64,000 bases of DNA from Lepisosteus oculatus (taxonomy: Eukaryota > Chordata > Actinopteri > Semionotiformes > Lepisosteidae): positions 41,048,979 to 41,112,978 of the forward strand of contig NC_090704.1 in assembly GCF_040954835.1 (NCBI RefSeq), read 5' to 3'. The notes beneath the pieces are model-generated. The model made no database searches, had not been told where the DNA came from, and was given only the letters and a program-made list of their open reading frames with translations. Within the stretch, counting starts at the first letter, position 1. Every line of letters begins with the position of its first letter. A program made the translations under genes and the position numbers. This document shows positions 13,301-28,300 of this stretch, piece by piece.

Positions 13301-16300
13301 AGTGCTCCACTTGTGACTGCGTGGCTTCTGTGGGAATGACACTCCGGCTCTACTGCAGTTTTGTTTTGTGGACTTCCTGTCATGGAGCTTGTGGTTTTCA
13401 AGGACAGGCTTTAGTACAACTTACAAGCACAGAGAGGTCTGGCCCTCACCGCCTCACCGACCAGCTCGTGCTCCGTGCAGTACATTGCTCAGTGGCAGGT
13501 ATCAGGTATCTCTTCCTGCTTTTTGAGGTAGAATCGCAGTTGTTATTGTGAGATTTACTTATAAAAATATATTTTATATTAATTTTTTAAAAAAATATAT
13601 TTTCTAAATGTTTAGCTATATATATTTTAAGTTTTGGTTTTAAATCTTGGTTTTATAATACTTTATAGACTCTTTTCAGCACTCTGTCTCCAGAACCATG
13701 CACACTGCCCACGAATAAGAACAAACCTTCTGCAGGGAACTGTGTTTATACCCATTATGAGATCTTTTTGGGAATACCTGGCACTTATTTGCAATTAATT
13801 TAATATACAGATGGAGAAAAAAAGCCTAGTAATTAGGATGTTTTAGAGCAGGTCACAGTTACCTGTGACCTTTATGTGAGACAGACTAGATGGATGAAAA
13901 TCCTTGATTGGGCTGCAAAGTGAAACAATGATTCCTCTTAAAACCTATGACACTAAATAATCTATTTTAAACTTGCACCTGAATTTTGTTGCAGTACAGT
14001 GCTGATCAGTCCAAATGAAGATTGGCCCTGACTCTCTATTTCACAAAGGCACTGCTCAGTGACAGTTCATCAGTTACCATCAATCTACAGACAATGTGTT
14101 CTGTTGGCAGGTCCATCTGCAGCCAAAAAATCTATTTTATGAGGTTGCGTGGAGACTTGTATGCCCTTAAACCACACTCAGTAGCATTCATGTGCAGAAA
14201 TTGTTCTTGCACAGAGAAGCTTGGCTTGATGACATTTTGTTAATTTTTGGCAGAAGTGAGGTGCTTTTTCTCAGTTTGTCTCGGCCCATGTTTTTTATCT
14301 GTTATGATCTCCCAGTTTTGGTCCCTCATGTTTGTTATTGTTGTTTTAAACAAAACTTTCTTCCAGCCGTGTGCTTTTGCACAACAAGTAGCCATGTTGC
14401 TGACTCGCTCACAGCATACCTGTCATGATGAGGGAATGAGATATGTTCCTCTCTCACCTCTTGGTATTTTGTGGTTCCTTATAATCATCCTTTTTGGTCT
14501 TATAAGCGTCAGTTTTGTAGACTTGAAATTTCAGCCTGGGACATCTTCCAGATTTTTTATGTATGAATCAGAGGGCAAACCAAGTAATTTGCATTCAGGC
14601 CGTCTCTTTTTCATGCCTTTTTAACATGCTCTGGGGGAAGGTGTCTCACACCTTAATTACTGTACACTGAAGACCTGGAGCCAAAAAGGATTCTCATTTT
14701 ACAAGTGCTATATTGCTTTTGTTAGTTTTGTTGGTTTGTCCAATCCCCCAAAAAACTTTAATTTAAAAACAATATTTAGGTGGCATTCAACTGTAGCTCA
14801 TTTTTGTGCTTATATTTTGCTATTAATTAGGATGCGGGAATTGTCTTGCAAAAAATTATGAAACCTACTACATTCTACTGAAGGAGGAAAGGAAACTGGA
14901 TTTTTTGTATTTGTGGTAATAGAGTTGAATAAATATTGAATATATATTTTATTTACAGTACTTTAAGCATTTTTGTTATTTATCTTATTTATCTCTGAGA
15001 TTGTATCTGTGTTGTGTGAAGCAGGTAAAATAAAAATCAGATACTGTAACAAAACTGAGAAGCATAAAATGCTGCTGCCCATAAATGTTGGTTCTTAGGT
15101 GAAGTATAATTTGATTGTATGCTGTAGGTTGATTCTGTACAGTGTGCGTGCATTCATTCTGTGCAGTTTGTCAGTGCATTAGAGTTATAGGTGAGATTAA
15201 AGTAGACTTTCTGGAGAAACTAGTGTAATGAAATCAGAATAAAAAAACAGCTGAAGGCTAGGTAATATTCCATAGTAATTAGTAGATTAAAACCCTTAAC
15301 AGTGTATGCGTGTCTGACTGCAGGGCATTGGAAAACTATACATGTGATTGGGTGTGTTTCATGTACTTTTTTGTCCTATTTACACTATAGGCATGTTTTT
15401 GTTTTTTTCAAAGCAGCTAGGCTCCTTTTTCATTTTCTTCATATAGTCACAAAATTAGGACACATAAAGAGCTTATTTCAAGCACTGAAAGGTCCATGAT
15501 AAAAACTCTAGAACTTCAAATGCAGCTAGTTAGCATTCAACCTGCATGTGTCACAGCTGAATGCTAACTACAATATGTGGACAGTTGGTGGCTAAATTCT
15601 TCAGCCTGTAGTTATAGTACTGTCGTAACATCAGCTATGGCCTTAATGATGATAACCCACTGTTATCGTTTAGGAAAAAAAGTAGACATTGTGTTTCTCT
15701 TTTTGACACGGGTCAGAAAGACAATTAAAGAAACATACAGAAGATAAGACGCTAGCTTCATCCTAATCTGGACACTTGGCAACTGCTGATGTTTAGTGAA
15801 AGTGGGTCCATTGTGAATTCACTCCATGAGATGTTATCAAGGAATTAAAGGAAAGCAGAAATTAAAGACAGATAGCGTTTTAGAACTTCAAACACCCTAT
15901 AGAATAACAAAAAATGTCTGGCATTTGGCAAGACTGTTTTATATACTTCATCATCATTGGATTTTACCAAGTCTTTAAACATGTCCTTCTCTTCATCTTA
16001 AATACTATAGATATTTTCTATCCTGAAAATGTTTCATATTTCTCTTCAGCTGCAAAACCTTAAGAGATGCTTAATCTCTTATGCAGGAAAAGGCTTTGTA
16101 AGTTTCCCTTGTAATTAACGAGTTTTTAACTTTCTTGAAGAGACATTTCAGAAAGTGACATAATGAAACAAATACTATGTTCAGTGTAAGTCATCTGAAG
16201 TCTACCTTAACTGTAAACAATACATACATCTATGATATTTATTGAAAATGTGGACAATTGATACTGTTACTGCAATCGCATAGGAGTTAAGGAATCTGTT

Positions 16301-19300
16301 TGAATGCAAAACTGCAAGCAGAATTGATGTGAAAACAATGCATTTGAGACTAAAAAAATCTACAGCTGAGTCAATTTGCTACTCAGAGTAGTGTTTTTAT
16401 AAGTTCAGGACTGTTAGTATACCTTGGAGCTAAGCCATATCTCAGAGCTCTTAAATCTGCATCATACTTACACACAGCAGGGCAAAACCAACTGTGTAGC
16501 TAAATATACAGAATTTCTGACTCCTGGAGCTGATCTGTGTCTTGTATTCAAACCGCGTTGTCTTTGCAAAATCCCATCTCAGTGTCTTTTATAGATGTTG
16601 TTTAATTCAGGAAGATTACCCACTGTAGCCTAAAAGCAGACCACAGTCTGGGTTTTTTCAGTTTCTGCCATCTCTGTCTGAACTAAGACCAAGGCATTCC
16701 TAACTGATAAACCAGACATAAAGCAAAATACTGTATAATGTGCTTCTAAAAGATATATTGCATCTCATTTGAGATGTACCACATTTGCGTCAGACGATCC
16801 CAGAGGGCTTTTCTAAGGTGCCAAATTTGTTGACAGCTAATGAACAGCAAATTTCTCCCCATGCGTAGCTCCAGATCTTGTGGGAAGTGTTTGTGTGAAC
16901 ATTTTCAGATGCCATAATTTTTTAAGAATTTTATATTATGTAATCATGCCTGCTGTAATTCTTTTCATGTTTTTCAAGCTTTAAGGTTGGGTTTGTTTTT
17001 ATTTATCAATCCAGTACCTCCTACAACAACAATAATAGAATGTTATTAGCTCATTTCATAAAATAAAATCTCAAAATGCTGGACAATATCGCTTAATGAA
17101 GGAAAAACTAGGAGAAATAAGAAAATCTATAGAAAAGAAAAGCAAGTGTTGAAAATGTTGAAGAAGCTCTATAACCCAGCTAGATCTTTCTATACAGTAC
17201 ATGAGCAGGAATCCACTCTAAAGTGACATTTGACAACTGACAGAGGAAGCAGCTGCCTGCTGATGCAGAGTACTTTTACTTACTACAGAAGCTGCAGAAT
17301 TCAGGACAGACTGAAGCCTATTTAGTACCTTAGATAGAATTCTTACTCTTAACAAAACAAAGGCATGCATCAGACAGGCAGAACCAAGGGCCTTGACCAA
17401 GCAGTGTCATACAGGTGGAAGAAAAATACCCATGTGATGTCATTAACATGCAAGAGGTCGGGAGTAAATTCCATCAAGACTGTGATTTCCGTACCGTCGG
17501 CAGCAACACGGAAGTCACCAGGTCCTGTTTTTCAGAAACTGATGTCGTTTGGCTCAACCTGATCCCTAGTCATGGAAAAGGCATCCACATGTTTCCCCAT
17601 ATTGATGGTCTTGAGTCTGTAGTGTTAAACCAGGACTTTAGTGACATACGCGGTTCTGCTTCAGATCATTTATATTTGTTCCCAGCATAATGAAATCGGT
17701 TCGAAATCTAATATTTTCACTTAGTGAGGAGTCCTTAATTGAGAGCAATTTTTTAAAGGGGTCCCCCGCCAGGAAAGTTGGAGAACATGTTTTTTCCAAC
17801 AACTCTTGTCATCTTTCAACCGATATTGGCATGAGGACACTGGCAGACTAGCATTCTCCACTGCTGCTCTCTCTCAGCACCGTCTCCAAGCCTGTCTGCA
17901 GATCCGGTGTTGATGAGCCTCACTTGTGTCCTTCCTGGCTGGGCTCTCTTAAGGTCTTTAAGACTCAACTCCTTTTAGACTTGAAAAGCAAAAGGCCCAG
18001 AAATCCAGTGTTAATAAAACTCATCTGACATCCTAATGATTTTGCATTTTCAGTTCCTTTTTTTTGGGAATTATTTATTTGGTATTCTGTCTCAAGTTTC
18101 TCTTGCCACAACAAAGACAGATGTTTGAACGCTATCCAGTGGCACTTTCTATACTACAAACGTCTCCGTTAAAACCCAATCTCACCTTTTGATTTTGATG
18201 ATCCAGGGCTCTCGCTTTTTTTCAATTAAATGTGTTTAATTTATTCATGATTTTAAGTAAATTGTTTTCCCTTGTTTTTCAAAGAGCATTTGCACAGTAT
18301 ACTGTTTGTATATGTTTCTTCTCTGATTCTGCTGCGGCTCTAACCACATCAGAGCTTTCCAATGCTTTCCGAACTGTTGACAGATTTTTAAAAAATCCTG
18401 GGAATGCTGGATATTGTTTAGTAGATATGTTGGCTAGGATTCTCTAAAGCCCCATAGAAGTCTTAAAATGTAATATTCTTTTTTAGGTCACAGAAGGGAT
18501 AGGATGTGTTAGTTGCCAACCAAAGTATGTCTTTAAAAAACTGAAGAAGAAACAAGCGAAAGAAGAGCAGAATGCAAAACCTGACACAGTCTTGTCTTGT
18601 AATGTGTGGTTTTGGATACATCTTTTCCCAGACCTGCAAATGGAAAACAGCAATAGGCTGAAGAATCCTAAAATGAAAACACATTTCCCTTTGAATCAGA
18701 AAAAAAGTAATAAAACATAAAAAATTAGATTGGGCACTGTAGAAATGGCTGTCCGTCCAACCACAGAGAGAGTATGAACATGTTTGCATGGCAAGAAATG
18801 GAAACTCGTCTACCTCTTCATGGTATCGGAGATGGGTACATTTTAATTCCTTGAAACAGCTCTCATCCAATAGCAGGTGTCCAAGTACAATATCATGTTT
18901 CATGCTTGTCACTTTTGAAAATATTTTTAATGCTGAAACAATAAATAATATGGGGGGAGTATACAATGCACATATTTTTTAGCCGGGCAGTGCAGAAATG
19001 ACTCCAGAGGCGGCAGTGTTCCTGCTCTCTTCGTGATGCCTGCAGAAGATCAAGGCCTTTCAGAGCCCGTTGCTGAGGGTTCACATGCTTCACTAACCTG
19101 AGAGGGAGTGTTTACTGAGGCTTGCGCTTCCTTTCAGCGTTGTCTGGGAGTGATAGCTTAACAACGGCCTTTGCACCCCTTGGCATTTCCAACATGGGTT
19201 GGAGAGGGAAAGAGAGAGACCAAGGGCTCCATCTGCAGATTGGAAGAAAGCGTTCAGGAGCCCCCGACCCGGAGAAAGAAGAATGGTTAGATGGCGACGG

Positions 19301-22300
19301 AGGCAGCTCCGTCAGTTATGGTTTGCTGGCTGCCGGCTCAGTTCCTCACACCGCTGAACCTGGTTCCTGTGCCAGGGTTCACAGCTTAGTGGACACATTG
19401 GAAGGCAGGAAGGACCCGCAGAAAGGGAGGTCATTAGCATGGCAAGGTCAGGAAGGGAGGAAAAGGTTGGTCTGTCTGTCTTTTATTTTGAATCGCTTTT
19501 CAGACAATAGTTGCATTTTTTTAGACATCCTGTTGGGAGGAGGTGGGGGGGGTTGCAAATTTTGTCTGTTGGTGAAGCAGGTGTAGGAATTGATAGTCTG
19601 TGGGAAGATCTCATCTCATTTCATCTCATAGGCCAAAGGCTCCACTGAGCTGGCATGGCTCTGTTTAAGTTTGGTGGCTCTTCCGAAATCTCATGAACAG
19701 CATTTTCTCATACTTTCCTTCCCCCCTTTAAAAAAATCCTGGTGAGCTTCACATACCTATAAAATGCCCCAAATTTGTATCACTTCAGTTTTGGTCTGTG
19801 ATTAAATTTTTAAACAGTGAAACTGCCCGTTGTTTTGCAGCCATGCTCCCTTTACAGCTGGCTGGTTCTGTTGGAAGAGTGGAGGGATGGGAGTTCTTGC
19901 TGGCTCTTGGCCTGATTCAAGTGCCACTTGTCTCTGTAGTTCTCCTTACTTCAGCACTGGATCTCTGCACCTAACTGATGGAAACGATACTTTCGCTGTT
20001 TTCTTTAGTATTAAACCTGCAAAAATTCCATTGGCAGTGATGTTTGGCTTTCCTGGACATTTCACCTGATGCATGTGTGATATTTCCCTTCCACCTTTGA
20101 TCTCAACGCTGCTGAAGGGTAGTGACGGCTCTACCGAGTGGTTCTAATCATTAGCCTACAGTGCATGAGCTGGTATTCCTCTTTCCTAAACATGCACACA
20201 CCAAAGCAGGAGGGAATGTTTTTGAACTTTTATTAAATCCTTTCACTCCACTTGCATATTCTGTCAGAATCAGCTTTGTTCTGGTTCTGGGTTCTGTTCT
20301 TGTATTGCCAAAAATTCAAGGCTGGGAGGCGGCGGAGTTGTAGAAAGTCACATGGAGCTGGGGACCAAGTATGAACAGAGTTTAGCTTTCGATTTGGAAT
20401 TCTCTTAAAAGCAGGATCTATTTGAGTTCTTTTTGGGGTAACGTATGTACATTGCAATTTTCTTCAGATTTTTTTTAACGTCAAATTTTTCAATGTAAAA
20501 TCTTCACCTCTTAAGTGCAATAGATTTAGCAATTCGTTAGTGCGATTTGAAGCTATCTGTTTAGCTGTTTAACAGACAGAATATATTTAAGTAGGTGGCT
20601 GCGTCGGCATGCGTAGGCTGCAAAGGAACAAGTAAAGGTTTGTTCCCTGCTGATAAGAGAAGAAAAGAAACACAACGTTTTGGCTGTGACACACGAAGAA
20701 GGCTCAACAGCCAAAACGTTGTGATTCTTTTCTTCTCTTTTTCAGCAGGGAATAAACCTTTTCTTGCTCCTTTGCAGAATATATTTAATCTGTAAATATT
20801 CCTCTCATGGTTTTAAATTAAAAATACCTTATAGTTACAGTTGTATTATCACATTAATTAAAATACAGCATTGAAATCTTATCAATACAGATGTAGCCCC
20901 CCAAAAATAATTGTGAAATTCAGAATTTTGTTTTAATAAATACAGTAATTCTTTTGGCTTCACCGTTTAGGTAGGAAGTGGGTCTAAGGGAGATCACTCA
21001 CTTTTAAGATGCATTCCAAAAAATATGTTTGAATTCCATTTATTTGGTAGAATTGCCAATATTGTTTTTTGTGGCCGCTCATTTCAGAATTGCTAGTTAA
21101 ATAATTTGGCTCCCTGCTGCAATGTGCACACCATCAAGAGAGGGAAGCCTGTAAATCATGGATCACCAAAGGATATGCTGCCCAGCTCAGGTTCACCCAA
21201 CACTGGCGGAGCCCAGCCAATTCTCTGTGGTGCTGTTGAGAAACACAGTCACAGTAGACTGACTAGTATAGCCTGACTAGAACCAGCAGTGTCTGTCCTG
21301 CTGCAGGACTCGGCCTTCTCTCCAAAACAGCACTTTAACTATCTGAGCAACCAGGGAACATGGGTTTTTAAAGCAATTCTGCTTTGTTGCTGTTTTCAAA
21401 AGTCATAAATTCATAAATAAGAGATTACAGTACTGGGAAGCCCGATACCGTAATCATTTTTACACATTTTAGACATTTTTACACATAATCTAACTTTTTT
21501 TTCTCAGTGGTGCTTGCATGTAATGGTCTTAAATGCAGTTTAATGACTGTTGGTTTTCCACTTAAGTGAAACTAAAGACCGTGCTTTAGTAAAAAGTTAT
21601 ATAAATCTTTTTTTTTCTGAAAAGATTGTTAATCTCTCACTCTGCTGTGTCTGTTTTTCATGGGGTGCATACATAAAGAAATCTCAATATTTAGACAGCT
21701 GCTCTGTTTCATCTTCTGAAAATATTACAAGCATAGGATCCATAAGAAACATTTTATGGAAGCTTAACCATTAAGTAACGTCACACGAGGGGGAGGATGA
21801 AAGCTGGAAACACAAGACTAGCGGTATTATACCACAGTCACTGTGGATCAGACGCCTGAGTGTAACTCTGTCCTCTTTGTTGTAAACTCAGGCTTCAGTC
21901 GAATTGAGCATTTTAAATCTGGAAAAGTAGCGCCTGCGGATTGTAGACTGAACCCAGATCAGAGGAGCAATCCACCTCTTGAAATTCAAACCGCGGGTTA
22001 AAGTTGGCATGCTGTCCTTGGCGCCGCTTGCTGATCAGTATGACATCACTGCTGCTGTCTGACATGCTCTGATCTCAAACAAAAACACTGGACCTGTTCC
22101 CTTACAATACAAAACCCCATAAGTCAAATTCAAAAGCTTTTTTTTTAATCTTTCAATCACAATGGCAGTGCATTGTGTTTTCTTTGGTGCGGTAGCCAGC
22201 GATTGAAGTGGTGTTTTAATGGGGTGGTGCTTTTTTTTTTATTTTCTGTACGGAGGTAAGAACAGGGACCACTTTGAAGATTGTACATATTTCTGTTGTT

Positions 22301-25300
22301 TTTAAAAAAAGACATTCTAAATTATAGCTTGTTGAGATTTAATCCATTCTCATGCTTGTGAGGCTTAGGTTTCAGACCTGGAAAGGAAAAACTTGTCTTT
22401 TTGGAAGAAGAGGGCTTTTGGGCCATGCTATGACATTGTTCCTTTCTCAGCATCCTACATGAGCCGAAGAATTCTTGTTAGCCACCTTTGGGAGGCAGCC
22501 CTGTACTGTTTGACCAAATCACCCTTCCTAACTTTCAATGCCTGAAGTCGGATTGTCTCATACATGTGTGCTCTTATTGAAACTTCTTATTATAATTGGT
22601 TCTTTTATCTAAGCAGTGTGTCTCTCATTCATCAACCCCTGATCTGAAAGACATCCATGTTGCCATGTGGCATAACTCTCTTTGCTTGTCTTGTTCAGGC
22701 GAACTTGTTTCCAGCAGCCCTGGTGTATTTCGGCTCTGATGTCAAGGCAGGTAAGTAAATTGCCTCATTTATTTAAAAAAAATGTTTTCAGCGAAAAAGA
22801 AAAGGGCATTACGTGTAATTCTTTTATATGGTTTTGTGGATGTGGTAGTGAGGCATGCTGATTGGTTTTCCTGGACCTATTCAGTTAGCCTCTGCAGGCC
22901 TTCCTCCAAGTGTGTAAGCCTTGACGTTGCAATACTTCAGCCTTTTTTCGTGTGTGTATATAAAATGAAACGTTCAGCAGATGCATCCATGTAAAAACCT
23001 TTCACCACTGTGTCCAGCACTAAAATACGCCCTCCGGTAATTAACAAGCTAATGCACTTGCCCAGAGTTTGTGCCATTGGATTTGAGGGTCACATTGCTT
23101 TTGAAAAGGTAATTTGCTGCAACCAAAGCAGCCTCATCATGTCACACCTTCTGAATATACACCATAGATTACATGTCTTTACTTTCTCAATCTTGCAGCA
23201 CTCTTGTCCTTTGAAGTACTGTAACAATCTTTCTAGGAGAATCCCCATACATTTTATTAAGTAAATTGGTTACTGTTTGAAGTGGTGTATCTCAGTTCCA
23301 CATGTGGGGCACGTTGGAGGCAGGAATTACCTCTTGGAATTGGTTCTATAGACAGTTTAGAGGAAGACTGTTATCGGCTAGGTAGTAATGGGCCTGCTGC
23401 CTCCACTCACTTTCAAGACAGTTCTGCGTCACTTTGTTTGGTTAGATACTGTATGTAGACCACATGTCACTAGTGTCCATAGTCTGGATGTAAAGAAAAA
23501 AACATCAACTCTGTGCCTGCTTTCTAGTAGATGAAAAAAACTTAGGCATATTGCAGGAAAAATGGGGAAATCCAGCCTGACATTTCATCTGAATATATAT
23601 TAAAGTGAGTGGTTTTGATCATGTTCCTTTCATTCTGAGCCTGGCGTTAGTGGTTTCTTATTTTCTAAGCTCCCCTGGTAACCACCCTTGCCATGAATCC
23701 TGCTTTGCCTTTCAAAAGAAAGTACAGCAGTTTTTCGGTACTGCTGTGCCAGCTCAATAGAGATCCATGCAGCTGAGCTATTGTGAGAAAGACACTGTTC
23801 TCACACACCATTGAAAACCCAGTGAGAAAGATCACTGTGTGCTTTCCTCAAAGTGGTGGGCAAACATGACAGAAACATGCTACCAGTGTCTAAGGCACTG
23901 AAGAGTCTTTGAGTGTTTGTATTTATAATACATTTTTTTAGTATCTGGGAAAAATCATCAAATAGCAAATGATTTAAAAAATGAAAGCATCCCCCGTCGC
24001 TCTTAGGTCTGTGTTTAATCCTTTCTGATACTTTGAGTTAAACAGATGTACAGTAAAGATCAGTATTACTTATTACCCCAAAATACTGTTATTAAAAAGA
24101 AAACAAAATACAGTTTACACTAGGGATATCTCAAGTATTATTGTCTTTTAATGCCTGTGTTCTTTTCCGGTGTTTTGCAGATTATTATTTACAGAAGCAG
24201 CTGCTGGATTCCAAAGTTCCTCCTCGGCAGGCGGACGATGCTGTAGCTGGGTAGGCTGCACAACGCCTTCCTGTCACTTACAAACTAACAATATTGCCTG
24301 TAGAAAACTGCAGCTCCATTTGCGTTGAGGCCGTCCTGCTTCGTTTCAGTCATTGTTTTGCTCCACATACAGTATCATTACGTAGCATATCCATAAATAG
24401 AATACTATTTATTATGAAACAAAAATATAGTATAGCATAGATTTTAACTTATATCTGTCCATCTATTTTCTAACTGCTTGATCAGATACAGGGTTGCGGG
24501 GGGGCATGAACTGTCAAGCAACAGGCGCAAGGCAGGATGAATACATCCTGGTCAGGACACCACTCCGCCGCGGGGCACTCACACTCACACCTGGGGCAAT
24601 TTTCCCAGAGGCCAGTTCACCTAGCAGTGTGTCTTTGGACTGTGGGAGGCGACCCACATGAAGACAGGAGGAATGTCCTTGCTGATAGAACTCGAGGAAT
24701 TGAATCCAGGACCCCAGCACTGCGGGGCCGCAGTGCTGACTACTGCACCACCGTGACGCCCGGTTCCGATTCATATAATCTTCCTTTTTTAAGTCAGAAT
24801 CGGCAACTACTTTTCTTTTTATGGTGCCCTTCTGTCGTGCTGAAGCTGTCACTGACAGCGTGGAGCTAGTCAGCACGTCAGTTTCGCGTGGCTGGCTGGG
24901 GACACCAATATCAGGGGCTGTGGAGCTCCGCCTCTGTTTAAGATAAGCACAGCCCCGGAAATGAGCCAGCTCCACCCCACCTTGCGTCACATGTGCAAAA
25001 ATGCATACTTTGTGCTTGCCTTGAGTATGTTCTACTTAGTTTCAAGCTTTTAAAAAAGTATTCTTTAGCCCTGAGTATTAGTTCATGTCATGGGTGTCAA
25101 TGCAAGAGCAAAATTCTAACGGATCTGATTCCCATCATTGAATTTTTCATCAATTAGGTTTTCTTCCTGCTTCCTCCCACACAAAGTAGTTCCAGTGACT
25201 TCCTTTACATTTGTCTTCTAATAGCTTAAAAGGGCATTTAGGCGGAATATTTTAATAAAAGGAATTTTTCTGGGAGATGAATAGATCACATTACTTCTAG

Positions 25301-28300
25301 CATATAAATACCTTTATGCATACATTCTTACCGTAGTTGCTCGAAATGTTTATCTTGTTTATGGAAGAAATATATATTATAAACATTCTTAAAACACACC
25401 AACACAAGTTAACATCACATCTCTTAGGGGAAAACCATAAAATGCATTCTTTGCTGTGATAAGATCTTATTCACTTTTCTTATGGTTATCAAACTTTTTT
25501 AACCCAGACTTCTTCATGTTATCTGGGTAAAACGGATTGTGCATCATAATGATATCCCCAAAATGTTGAGCTGCAAAGTTATTTCCACACATCCTGCGAG
25601 ATCAAACCAATAAGCAATGGGGACACTATAGCGAGATAAGAGTCTGCTGCTGCTGAAGGCATAGTTTAAGGGATTAGGTTATATTTATAGAACACAGAGT
25701 ACAGGAAACTTTTAATAATGAGGACCTCAAATGGTTGACCTATGATGTCTCAAATGAGCTCCTTCCAAATGCAAAAGGTCATTGCTCTGCTTTGTGTCAG
25801 AGAGGTGCCGCAGGAGTTCTCTTCTGCGTTTTTCTTGCGCTTCCACCTTGAAATTTCCTTGCATATTTAGTGGAATTAAGGAATGAGGTCCCTTTTAACA
25901 GTGCTGTACAGTTCAGGCACCATCAGAGAGATTTATGGGGGTAGTTAAAGCACATAACGGGGGATTTGAGGATGAGGTTAATATATATTTTTTCAGGTTG
26001 TCTTGAAGAGTTTTCCAAGTGTATTATCAGGTAGATTATTGAAAGATTTAGAGCTGGAGTCTGTAGTCCACCCGGGGTCCTTTGAGTGCATTTAGGTGGT
26101 CCGCAATAAAACCTAGAAAGTTTCTGCAAGATAAAAGGTTACACTGACCTTTGTACATTTTCTGTAGTTAAAACAGTTCAAGTATTTCTCTAATTCAGAT
26201 AAATGCAGTGTTTGGTACTTGATCCCAGAAAGTAAACTATAGTTTTAATTTAGCCCATACTTTAGAATTTAGCATCAACACACTCATAGAGATACAGTAA
26301 TTCTGCAGAACAATGCTCCCTCTGAGAACTTTGAGAAATATTTGATAAGTACATTAGGCTTATTGTAGTATCAGTGAACAGCGTTTGTGAAGACACGATC
26401 ATATCTCTCTTCCCATAAACCTGTATAAATGTTTGTGCACGATGCATAGCTACCACTTTAGGAATAACTGTGTGCAATTCTGCATCACTAACCAGTGACC
26501 CACCCACCTTGGCCTGTTGCAGGGATTTTAGTTATTAGTCACTCATGCCTAAATATCAACAAGGGCCGCACCTCCGAGATTTCCTGCACATGACATTTAG
26601 GTTTAAGCTTCATCAGCACTGGAAAAGTAAGCTGGTGCAGTAGTATGTTAATATAGGTGTGTTTGATCGCTCTATAATTTAAGCTCTTCACAGACCCCCT
26701 TGTGCCAGGGGTCAGCTATTACCTCCTTGAAACTAAGATAGTCCCTTTCGCCATTGACGTCACTCGAGACTTGGGATGTATTTTTAGAAGCTGTCCAATA
26801 CTAATTTAACAGTTTCTCTTTGTGTGATCTGTGGCAGGGTTATGTAAGAGGATTACTTATTGTTATTGCCTGAGCTCTGGTAGGCCACAGGACTAGGGTG
26901 TAAAGGGGCTGGGGGAGTGTGTCCAAAAATAGCAAAGCCCTTAGCCTAATTGTTCTTTCCTTGTGCTCTGTATTCTTTCCCAGCTGCATGCCCAGGTCGC
27001 CGACCCCATCATCCACTTCAGCAGATTCGGAAGAGTTTTTTCCGCCCCCCTTGGATTCAAACGCGCCGGCCAATCGGCAGAGCACAGCGGCAGACCAGCC
27101 CCAGCCACAGACTAACAGCCAAGCGCCAAAACCAGTTAAGACTGATCCCAGCAAAGTGCCCAAGTGGCTCAAGCTCCCAGGTGGGTTCCGATTGGTGCAG
27201 CAGCAGCAGCAGCAGCGTAACAGAGGCCAGGGTTAATAAAACAGATCAGCAGAACAGAAATGTTAATGCAGTCCCTTGCCTGATGTGGCCAGCTGCTTTG
27301 TCTACCCCGGTCATACATGTGAAAGTGTTAACTATTCTCTATGGGATAGCCTCATTCCTAGCTTTTGAACACAACCACGACTATATGACTGCACTTTCCA
27401 TATGTCGCTTTTCTCACGTCTTGTATCCCAGATCAGCTGTGAGGATCCGGTTCTTTGAGAGGGTGAAAGTGCAGTGTATTCTAGATGTCAAATCTAATTA
27501 AATCTTTGCCACAGTCAAGAATGTTTTTTTCCACTCATCTGATACAGCGCAGGCCTTTCTTCTACGTGCGTTTGAAATGTTTTCTTGCTGGCTCATAAAC
27601 ATTAATACTTTCTGGCAAATTTCTCACATGTTGCTCTACCCAGCCAAGCCCCTTATTTCATGCCATGCATCAGAGAAGAGACCACAGGGCTTCCTGTCCC
27701 GTTCCACTAATACAATACAGCCCTTGAGAATTCCTTCCCTGTGTGTTGTCAGGAAGCAGCCGAAGATACACAAGTGACTCAAAAGATAAGGATGCTTTTG
27801 ACACTGGATTAGCTAAGGATGCTTTTTTCACATCAGATCCTTTAAAGGTTCTGCGAAAGTGAAATTTAAACAATGGAGTTTAAACACAAGAATCTGAAGA
27901 AAGTCAGATTATCAATGAGCCACATGAAAGTCAGTTAATGTGTTTTACGGGTGCATTGTTTTCAGGTTTCTAAGATGATTCAGTGCCATAATTGAATTTC
28001 CATGCTGCCTTGAGGGCTGAGTGTCGTGTGTGAGTGTAATGGCAGAGATTAATACACCACTGGGTTTTGATTTAGCCTTTCAGGTATGATGAAACACAGC
28101 CAAAGAACATGCATTTGACCTGTATGGAGCGTCTTAAATTCACTCTTTGGTGGATTTCGGAGAATAAAGGATTTATATTGTACAGACAGTAAAATGTGTT
28201 CCCTATTGTTCATTTAATGTTAAAACCTTGAATCAGGTTTTGTCTTTAATGTCATCATCACAACAGAAGTTTGCCAGATTTCCATTGTTGAGGAATACAA

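Larger units (their letters stand above)
2892..22698 (+). other. aspscr1: Large aspscr1 intron, about 19.8 kb
   Basis: Bounded by donor gtaagg and acceptor ttgttcag. Mostly AT-rich unique-looking sequence. Recognisable content: a three-copy tandem repeat near 4.2 kb, a LINE fragment near 7.7 kb, a TG/TA microsatellite, a C16 run, an 'aagaacataag'-type dispersed repeat near 11.9 kb, a TTTTG array near 13.05 kb and a foldback insertion near 20.6 kb. The remaining long stretches show nothing I can name. Confidence 0.75.

Noticed and set aside
15529-15568. A microRNA hairpin
   Set aside because: Only 11 paired bases with an 18-base loop; too short for a pre-miRNA.
18463-18966. 167-codon minus-strand frame in the aspscr1 intron
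   Set aside because: Composition is Phe/Leu/Cys-rich as expected from T-rich DNA; no splice sites or recognisable motif.
26950-27501. 183-codon frame overlapping an aspscr1 exon
   Set aside because: Wrong frame relative to the conserved KVPKWLKLP reading; runs through the splice donor.
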